Of a DNA stretch of 7,902 nucleotides, positions 1-4,667 are shown in pieces (within the stretch, counting starts at the first letter, position 1; each line of letters starts with the position of its first letter). Source of the DNA: Deltaproteobacteria bacterium. Lineage in GTDB: Bacteria > Desulfobacterota > Desulfobacteria > Desulfobacterales > ETH-SRB1. The notes below the pieces were generated by a model. It did no database searches. It saw nothing but the letters and a program-made list of their open reading frames with translations, and was not told the DNA's origin. A program made the translations under genes and the position numbers. The stretch covers positions 1,536-9,437 of the forward strand of contig JAJSZO010000095.1 in the NCBI GenBank assembly GCA_030262795.1, in the 5' to 3' direction.

Positions 1-32
1 AGGGTTCAGGGTTTGGGGTTTAGGGTTCAGGG
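1..32. repeat. Telomere-like heptamer tandem repeat (G4-prone)
   Basis: Four complete 7-bp units and a partial fifth are seen: AGGGTTC, AGGGTTT, GGGGTTT, AGGGTTC, AGGG. The array may begin before the window. Five runs of three or more G are separated by 3-4 nt, which matches the canonical G-quadruplex pattern on the plus strand. It lies 12 bp beyond the stop codon of the minus-strand cvpA, so it is in that gene's 3' flank. The same 7-bp period with different unit sequences recurs at 3521-3610 and 4466-4493. Confidence 0.85.
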
Positions 33-44
33 AATGCTGCCATT

Positions 45-578
45 TTATGGATTGCTGTTTTTCTTCCATACCTTTTTTAATTCTTCAATTTTAGATACAA
101 ACTGATGTTTCATATCTTTAGGAATTACTTTGGCCATCTTTTCAGAAATAAATGAAACATGGGGAGAAAGCATAGAGTCTTTGACTATCGGTGCCTTCCC
201 TGGAAGGAGGGCAGTAAGGGCTATCAGAAAAACAGAAGCTATTAATACTGCTTTAATTATTCCAAATCCAGCTCCGCATATACGATCAATCCAGCCCAAA
301 AAAGCAATGTTTAGAATATACTTGATTATTACACCAAGAATACTGATAACAATAAAAACTCCACAAAAAATAATCGAAAAGCTAACTATATAAAGATGCG
401 ATTTGTCTGAAATCCATCCTGGTAATAATTTTGCAAATTCCATGTAATAAGTATAAGCTGCATAGAATCCTCCCAACACACCAATTATCGAAGATATTTC
501 CTTGATAAAACCTCTAAAAAAACCCCTTATGAGACAAAATCCAAAAATAATTATAATCAGAATATCAAACAGATTCAT
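45..578 (-). CDS. cvpA: CvpA family inner-membrane protein
   Basis: This 177-residue protein belongs to the CvpA family (E. coli CvpA is about 160 residues), named for a requirement in colicin V production; its molecular role is poorly defined. Four hydrophobic segments are visible at about residues 4-20, 27-46, 62-84 and 103-124. Between the first two lies the family signature, with GFxRGFIKEI around residues 19-28 and a GGFYAAY stretch near 36-42. A second hallmark, LGWIDRICGAGFGIIKA (94-110), precedes the last segment. The C-terminal 50 residues are basic and hydrophilic, probably a cytoplasmic tail ending in a lysine-rich helix. The ATG is preceded on the minus strand by AAAGGAA with about 5 nt spacing, which supports this start. 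It is divergent from pgpH. The family call is firm; no specific function can be given. Confidence 0.88.
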   Translation of the reverse strand: MNLFDILIIIIFGFCLIRGFFRGFIKEISSIIGVLGGFYAAYTYYMEFAKLLPGWISDKSHLYIVSFSIIFCGVFIVISILGVIIKYILNIAFLGWIDRICGAGFGIIKAVLIASVFLIALTALLPGKAPIVKDSMLSPHVSFISEKMAKVIPKDMKHQFVSKIEELKKVWKKNSNP

Positions 579-687
579 AGCGTTCCTTTAAAGCAAAGAA
601 TAGCCAAAAAACAATTGAATTAAAAACTATAAAAAATATATTAAATTAACAAAGTGAATTTTATGAGTCAAGGTGTTTTTATTTGAA

Positions 688-701
688 GAAACGGGGACGA
701 A
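688..701 (+). repeat. Solitary REP-type half motif
   Basis: GAAACGGGGACGAA matches 13 of 14 bases of the left arm of the palindrome at the end of pdxJ (GGAACGGGGACGAA, 4335-4348). No inverted partner is visible nearby, so this is a half-copy or decayed remnant. It sits between two divergent genes and just upstream of the candidate pgpH promoter. Confidence 0.55.
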
Positions 702-711
702 AAAATGTGGT

Positions 712-741
712 TTGCATTATCTGAAAAAGTTATGATATATT
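712..741 (+). promoter_or_regulatory. Candidate extended -10 promoter for pgpH
   Basis: TATATT (736-741) matches the -10 consensus at 5 of 6 positions and is preceded by TG plus one base (733-735), an extended -10 arrangement. A poor -35 candidate, TTGCAT (712-717), lies 18 bp upstream. The predicted start near 748 would give a leader of about 55 nt before the pgpH ATG. The surroundings are AT-rich, so chance matches are easy. Confidence 0.35.
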
Positions 742-802
742 ATTTTAGAAATTTACAAACTCATCATGAAACCAACCCGAGTTTAGGAAATTATCAGAGT
801 AT

Positions 803-3172
803 ATGAATATAGAAAAAAACAAGAACCTCCTTGACAAGTTTTTTGGCTCAAACGCATCTATTAGATGGTTCATTTTAATAGGTTTTACTATAGTATTTAC
901 CATTATCCTTTACCCGCCCCTTGTTATCACAAAACATTCCTATAAGTTAGGAGATGTTGCCAAAAGAGATATTAAAGCATCAAAAGATTTTTTCATTGAA
1001 GATAAAGAAGCTACAGAGGAAAACCGTAAAAAAGCCGCTGAAAAAGTTTTAACTGTTTACGATAATAATACGTCTCTTCCCCTAAAACTCAGCCGGAATG
1101 TTAAAGAAGCCTTTGCTGAGCTATATGAAGTTTTTGAAGCATACAATAAAGCTTCGCCAAATAAAGAGATAAAATCGTTAAATGAACAATTCCGGGCACT
1201 CAAAGAGAGTTTTGAGGAAAAAATCGGCTTTACGGTAAGCGATGATGCATATAAAATTCTTATAAAAGAAAACTTTTCAAGTAATATTGCTAATCTTGCT
1301 TCCAGGATCCTGACAGAAATAATAAATAATGGAGTTGTAATTAACAAAGAGATTCTTCTTAACGAATCGGATAAAGGGATAATATTAAGAGATATTGAAA
1401 CAAAAACTGAAAGAATTATTTATAATCTTAAATTATTTTATGGTCCTGACCAGGCGAAAACAATGGTAAGAATTATTGCTCAGCCCCTGCTCAAAGACAT
1501 GAACTACAATTTGGTCAACCTTGTCGTAAATTTTGTCCAAAAACTAATACAACCAAATATAACTCTAAACACAAATGAAACCGAAGAACGAAAAAAAAGA
1601 GCGGCAGCGGAAATCAAGCCTATTCTTTACAAAATAAAAGCAGGTGAGATGCTCCTTCGCGAAGGTGAAAGAATAACCAGGGTTCAACTTTTAAAGCTTA
1701 AAAGCTTGCAGTCCCAGACAGAAAAAAAACAGATACTGCCGATAAGTGTTGGTGCAGCAATGCTTATGATGTGCCTGCTTATCTTGACTTACATTCTTCA
1801 TATTAAGCATGATAGCCGGTTTGCACGTAATCACAATAAAAATCTAATGGCTATGGCCTGTATGCTTATAGCCATTCTATTGCTTGTCAGAGTATCCGCA
1901 CCATTATCTGAAGCGCTGTCCCAAAATTCGGGTTTTGCAATTTCTCCTTCATCAATTATTTACGGTATTCCCATCGCCTCCGGAGCTATGACCATATGTT
2001 TGTTACTTGGTCTCAATATAGCAATACCCTTTGCTATGGTAACTGCTGCATGTACGGCAATAATTTTTCAAAACAGATTTGAATTTTTCATTTATTTTTT
2101 GCTTAACAGCACAATGGCTGCTTACTGGATCCAGAATTGCAGGGAACGTAAAGTGTTTATTGAAGCTGGATTAAAAGTAGGATTGCTGAATATGGTGCTT
2201 TCAACTGCAATTACTCTTTATCTTTCAGACTTTTTCGCCTTCAACATATTAGAGATATGGGCTTTTGCCTTTATGGGTGGTATTATAGCCGGAATCATTA
2301 CAACAGGTATTGCCCCTCTTGTAGAAATAGCATTTGGTTATACAACCGATATTACGCTTCTTGAACTTGCAAATCTTGAAATGCCGATTTTTCGCCAGTT
2401 GATGATAGAAGCTCCCGGCACCTATCACCATTCTGTTATTGTAGGCAACATGGTTGAAGCTGCAGCGACTGAAATTGGCGCAAATCCTTTGCTTGCTAAA
2501 GCTTGCGGCTATTATCACGATATCGGCAAGATAAAAAAGCCGCTGTATTTTATCGAAAACCAGAAAAATGGGAAAAACAAACACGACAAACTCGCTCCAT
2601 CTATGTCAAAACATATACTGGTTTCCCATGTAAAAGAAGGTGTTGAGATAGCAAAGCAAAACAAACTCGGTCAAGCCATAATCGACACGATAAGGCAACA
2701 TCATGGAACAAGTCTGATCAGCTACTTTTATGAAAAAGCAAAGAAACAAAAGGGAGAAGATGCTGTAGAGATAGACGATTTCAGATATCCCGGGCCAAAA
2801 CCGCAGACCAAAGAAGCAGGGCTTGTCATGCTTGCAGATGTTGTTGAAGCTGCCTCAAAAAGTCTTGATAACCCCACTCCATCAAGGATTCAGAGGGTTG
2901 TGCAAAACCTTATAAACAAAATTTTTTCTGATGGGCAGATTGATAGCTGTGAATTAACATTAAAGGATTTGCATAAAATAGCTAAAACTTTTAATAGAGT
3001 ATTAAGTGGAATACATCACCACCGCATAGAGTATCCTGAAAAATCCTCTTCTATCAATGGGAAGGTTAAAGATGAAAGTCCTGATAAACGACAGGCAAAA
3101 CAATCACAAAATTTCTCCGGAAATGATACGGAAAAAAGCTCAGGCCATCTTAAACGCCTTGGACTGTCCTGA
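803..3172 (+). CDS. pgpH: 7TM-HD family membrane phosphodiesterase (PgpH-like)
   Basis: This 789-residue protein has the full PgpH/YqfF layout: one membrane segment at about 22-40, a large extracytoplasmic domain (about 45-310, 7TMR-HDED type), a block of about seven membrane segments (about 312-510), then a cytoplasmic HD domain (about 530-745). The HD domain shows the HDIGK metal motif (His572-Asp573), TYHHS at 540-544, a His at 604 and 609, QHHGT at 632-636 and an ADVVEAA segment with Asp679. Characterised relatives such as Listeria PgpH hydrolyse the second messenger c-di-AMP; that substrate is inferred here, and no diadenylate cyclase lies in the window. The ATG at 803 is the only plausible start, since an in-frame stop lies at 767, but its Shine-Dalgarno is weak. 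The last 33 residues, beyond the conserved HHHRIEYPEKS end, are polar and encoded by DNA shared with ybeY. In related genomes phoH often precedes this gene; here cvpA diverges instead. Confidence 0.92.
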   Translation: MNIEKNKNLLDKFFGSNASIRWFILIGFTIVFTIILYPPLVITKHSYKLGDVAKRDIKASKDFFIEDKEATEENRKKAAEKVLTVYDNNTSLPLKLSRNVKEAFAELYEVFEAYNKASPNKEIKSLNEQFRALKESFEEKIGFTVSDDAYKILIKENFSSNIANLASRILTEIINNGVVINKEILLNESDKGIILRDIETKTERIIYNLKLFYGPDQAKTMVRIIAQPLLKDMNYNLVNLVVNFVQKLIQPNITLNTNETEERKKRAAAEIKPILYKIKAGEMLLREGERITRVQLLKLKSLQSQTEKKQILPISVGAAMLMMCLLILTYILHIKHDSRFARNHNKNLMAMACMLIAILLLVRVSAPLSEALSQNSGFAISPSSIIYGIPIASGAMTICLLLGLNIAIPFAMVTAACTAIIFQNRFEFFIYFLLNSTMAAYWIQNCRERKVFIEAGLKVGLLNMVLSTAITLYLSDFFAFNILEIWAFAFMGGIIAGIITTGIAPLVEIAFGYTTDITLLELANLEMPIFRQLMIEAPGTYHHSVIVGNMVEAAATEIGANPLLAKACGYYHDIGKIKKPLYFIENQKNGKNKHDKLAPSMSKHILVSHVKEGVEIAKQNKLGQAIIDTIRQHHGTSLISYFYEKAKKQKGEDAVEIDDFRYPGPKPQTKEAGLVMLADVVEAASKSLDNPTPSRIQRVVQNLINKIFSDGQIDSCELTLKDLHKIAKTFNRVLSGIHHHRIEYPEKSSSINGKVKDESPDKRQAKQSQNFSGNDTEKSSGHLKRLGLS

Positions 3173-3512
3173 TGGAGAACTTTCCATCCTGATTGTTAAT
3201 GATTCCAGGATAGAGGCTTTAAACAAACAATATTTCAATCGACACGGCCCTACTAATGTTATAGCCTTTCCCATGCGAGAGGGCAAATTTGCAAACATCA
3301 CGCCTCAATTGTTAGGCGATGTGATTATATCTGTTGAAACCGCTTATCAAGAAGGAATAAATGCGGAAATTAGTGTGGAAGAACGTTTTATACAACTTTT
3401 GATTCACGGAATTCTTCACTTGTTTGGCTATGATCATGAAACAACGGAGCAAGAGGCTCTTAAAATGGAAAAAAAGAGCGAAGAGATTATGAAATTAATA
3501 GAAAAAATATAA
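3072..3512 (+). CDS. ybeY: Endoribonuclease YbeY (rRNA maturation factor)
   Basis: YbeY is a zinc-dependent single-strand endoribonuclease acting in 16S rRNA 3'-end maturation and ribosome quality control. The protein is 146 residues, a usual length. The diagnostic H-x3-H-x5-H zinc site is present as HGILHLFGYDH, with His112, His116 and His122. Other family features are TNVIAFPM (61-68, usually TDVLSFP) and LGDVIIS (81-87). I choose the ATG at 3072 over the in-frame ATG at 3057 because GAAGG at 3061-3065 stands 6 nt before it and the protein then begins in the usual family style (MKVLINDRQ). The start lies inside pgpH, giving a 101-bp overlap in a different frame, so translation is probably coupled to pgpH. 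The next gene, pdxJ, follows after a repeat-filled gap. Confidence 0.93.
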   Translation: MKVLINDRQNNHKISPEMIRKKAQAILNALDCPDGELSILIVNDSRIEALNKQYFNRHGPTNVIAFPMREGKFANITPQLLGDVIISVETAYQEGINAEISVEERFIQLLIHGILHLFGYDHETTEQEALKMEKKSEEIMKLIEKI

Positions 3513-3610
3513 CCGAATATCGGTTTACGGTTTACAGTTCACGGTTCACGGTTGATCAAAACATAAAACCGGTAACCGTAAACCGACAACCGACAACCGA
3601 CAACCGAATC
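3511..3610. repeat. Head-to-head heptamer arrays forming a potential hairpin
   Basis: Nearly the whole ybeY-pdxJ gap is 7-bp repeats. The left array has five units: CGGTTTA twice (3521-3534), CAGTTCA, CGGTTCA and CGGTTGA, ending at 3555. After a 13-bp AT-rich spacer, the right array runs in inverted orientation with six units: CCGGTAA, CCGTAAA, CCGACAA three times (3583-3603) and CCGAATC (to 3610). The CGGTT cores of the left arm are complementary to the AACCG steps of the right, so a long imperfect hairpin can form. A separate perfect 6-bp stem, AACCGA/TCGGTT with a 3-nt loop, starts on the ybeY stop codon (3511-3525). There is no U-tract, so it is not a classical terminator. It ends just before the pdxJ ribosome-binding site. 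Confidence 0.85.
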
Positions 3611-3611
3611 C

Positions 3612-3616
3612 GGAGG
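3612..3616 (+). promoter_or_regulatory. Ribosome-binding site of pdxJ
   Basis: GGAGG lies 8 nt before the pdxJ ATG at 3625 and immediately after the heptamer array. It is one of the strongest Shine-Dalgarno sites in the window and fixes the pdxJ start. Folding of the adjacent repeat hairpin could affect its access; that is inference. Confidence 0.8.
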
Positions 3617-3624
3617 TTACAATA

Positions 3625-4374
3625 ATGGCAGGACTATCTGTAAATGTTGATCACGTTGCTACTTTAAGAGAAGCCAGGGAGGTTAGTTACCCTGACCCTG
3701 TGGCAGCAGCCCTGCTGGCTGAACTGGCTGGAGCTGATGGAATTGTTGTTCATTTGAGAAAAGACAGGCGCCATATACAGGACAGGGATGTCAGGATTTT
3801 GCGAAAAGTTGTTCAGACCAAACTCATCCTGGAAATGGCTTCAACTTCTGAAATGGTTGGCATAGCTCTTGATATAAAACCTGATCTTGTAACTCTGGTG
3901 CCTGAAAAGAGGGAAGAGCTCACAACCGAAGGCGGGCTGGATCTCTTTGTCCACAAAAACTCAATTGCTGAAACCGTTGGCTCACTGCAAGACAATGGTA
4001 TTCCTGTAAGTATTTTCATAGATCCGGAACCTGAACAAATCAAACTCGCACATAAGATAAATGCCTCAACTGTTGAAATTCATACAGGAACTTTTTGTGA
4101 CGCAACAACGCCCCAAAAAAAGAACCAGGCTTTTGACAAAATTGTTGATGCTGTTAAGCTGGCCTATAAACTTAAGCTTAAGATAAATGCCGGTCATGGG
4201 ATATGTTACAATACCATAAAGGCTTTCAATGGCCTGCATGAAATTGACGAATTCAGCATAGGCCACAGCATAGTCTCAAGAGCTGTGCTTGTTGGAATGG
4301 AAAGAGCTGTTAAAGAAATGTCAGCGCTTATTAAGGAACGGGGACGAAATGACTTCCCCAACTATGCATCATAG
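3625..4374 (+). CDS. pdxJ: Pyridoxine 5'-phosphate synthase PdxJ
   Basis: PdxJ condenses 1-deoxyxylulose 5-phosphate with 3-amino-1-hydroxyacetone phosphate to pyridoxine 5'-phosphate, the ring-closing step of DXP-dependent vitamin B6 synthesis. The 249-residue TIM barrel (E. coli 243) matches the family along its length: SVNVDHVATLREAR (5-18), YPDPV (22-26), the VHLRKDRRHIQDRD block (42-55), LEMA (69-72), LVPEKREELTTEGGLD (91-106) and INAGHG (187-192). By my motif alignment with E. coli, catalytic His45, Glu72 and His193 correspond to His43, Glu70 and His191, so the enzyme should be active. The conserved part ends near EMSALIKE; codons 237-249 (tail RGRNDFPNYAS) lie within a REP-like palindrome, so the extreme C-terminus looks repeat-derived. 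acpS, a frequent next gene, is absent here. Confidence 0.95.
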   Translation: MAGLSVNVDHVATLREAREVSYPDPVAAALLAELAGADGIVVHLRKDRRHIQDRDVRILRKVVQTKLILEMASTSEMVGIALDIKPDLVTLVPEKREELTTEGGLDLFVHKNSIAETVGSLQDNGIPVSIFIDPEPEQIKLAHKINASTVEIHTGTFCDATTPQKKNQAFDKIVDAVKLAYKLKLKINAGHGICYNTIKAFNGLHEIDEFSIGHSIVSRAVLVGMERAVKEMSALIKERGRNDFPNYAS

Positions 4375-4430
4375 CTTCCGACCCAAATCTATGCGTCTAC
4401 TTGTGGAAGTTAATTCGTCCACGTTCCTAA
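4331..4430. repeat. REP-like imperfect palindrome overlapping the pdxJ 3' end
   Basis: The left arm (4331-4357) and the inverted right arm (4405-4430) agree at 23 of 26 aligned positions with one extra base on the left. Both carry the core GGAACGnGGACGAA and end in ACTTCC. The 47-bp centre includes a small hairpin, CTATG/CATAG with a 3-nt loop (4362-4374), spanning the pdxJ stop codon. A half motif of the same family is at 688-701. The layout resembles REP sequences mobilised by IS200-like Y1 (RAYT) transposases, but no such transposase is in the window, so this origin is inferred. Confidence 0.7.
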
Positions 4431-4465
4431 ACAGCTTTAAAACTACTCAGGTTAATAGACTGTTT

Positions 4466-4493
4466 CCTTCAGCCTATAGCCTTCAGCCTAAAT
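4466..4493. repeat. Short heptamer tandem tract
   Basis: Four consecutive 7-bp units are seen: CCTTCAG, CCTATAG, CCTTCAG and CCTAAAT. An 11-bp direct repeat, CCTTCAGCCTA, occurs at 4466-4476 and 4480-4490. The unit differs from the other two heptamer loci but has the same period and the same bias toward a C-rich (or complementary G-rich) dinucleotide. It abuts the left end of the MITE-like element. Confidence 0.6.
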
Positions 4494-4636
4494 AGTGCCC
4501 GAACGAAAACTAGAAAATTTTTTCAAGTTCAAGGAAAGCGCAAATTTTAACCGCAGGAATACATTGAGTATTTCGAGGATTAAAATTTAAGCCTGACGCA
4601 GAAATTGGAAAAATTGGCAGTTTTCGTTCAGGCACT
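4494..4636. mobile_element. 143-bp MITE-like palindromic element
   Basis: The ends are 18-bp terminal inverted repeats with one mismatch: AGTGCCCGAACGAAAACT at the left (4494-4511) and the inverse of AGTGCCTGAACGAAAACT at the right (4619-4636). Complementarity continues inward, including a perfect 9-bp pair, AAATTTTAA (4542-4550) with TTAAAATTT (4580-4588), and a central stem AATAC/GTATT (4558-4562, 4568-4572) with a 5-nt loop. AAAT flanks both ends (4490-4493 and 4637-4640; TAAAT if the right terminal T is counted as target), consistent with a target-site duplication. It has no coding capacity, so it would depend on a transposase supplied elsewhere. A long RNA hairpin is expected if it is transcribed. 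Confidence 0.75.
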
Positions 4637-4667
4637 AAATACCTGATTTTAAACTATGGAGCACAAT

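Larger units (their letters stand above)
579..802. other. Divergent intergenic region between cvpA and pgpH
   Basis: This 224-bp AT-rich gap must supply promoters for both flanking genes. Its first part (about 600-660) is nearly pure A/T. On the minus strand there is a weak cvpA promoter candidate, TATAGT (626-631) with TTGTTA (647-652), but the spacer is only 15 bp. A half REP motif lies at 688-701 and a better pgpH promoter candidate at 712-741. A 6-bp inverted repeat (AAACTC 757-762, GAGTTT 779-784) lies in the presumed pgpH leader, with a 16-nt loop; it could be chance. No gene is visible here. Confidence 0.6.
4375..4667. other. Repeat-filled non-coding gap between pdxJ and nnr
   Basis: This 293-bp interval contains no convincing gene. 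In order it holds the right arm of the REP-like palindrome (to 4430), a short AT-rich linker, a heptamer tract (4466-4493), a MITE-like element (4494-4636) and about 30 bp leading into nnr. The linker and the final stretch show no strong sigma70 promoter, so transcription of nnr-tsaE-lysC may come from upstream or from a promoter I cannot recognise. No acpS remnant can be seen. Confidence 0.65.

Noticed and set aside
1..32. Eukaryotic telomere or plant contamination
   Set aside because: The repeats are imperfect and only 32 bp in view, similar heptamers recur between bacterial genes, and all neighbouring genes are typical bacterial ones.
766..786. Six-codon mini frame (MKPTRV) upstream of pgpH
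   Set aside because: There is no Shine-Dalgarno and no codon bias suggesting attenuation; short frames of this size are expected by chance.
1057..1347. Antisense open frame within pgpH
   Set aside because: It lies opposite the conserved extracytoplasmic domain coding sequence and its product shows no domain or composition of a real protein.
3511..3570. Rho-independent terminator after ybeY
   Set aside because: Stems can form but no U-tract follows, and the structure is better described as part of the heptamer arrays.
4171..4182. Perfect 12-bp palindrome CTTAAGCTTAAG in pdxJ
   Set aside because: It encodes an ordinary KLKLK stretch in frame and has no second copy or promoter context; likely coincidental.
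4289..4495. Plus-strand open frame of 68 codons spanning the pdxJ end and the repeats
   Set aside because: It overlaps conserved pdxJ codons in another frame and then reads through REP and heptamer DNA; the product resembles no family.
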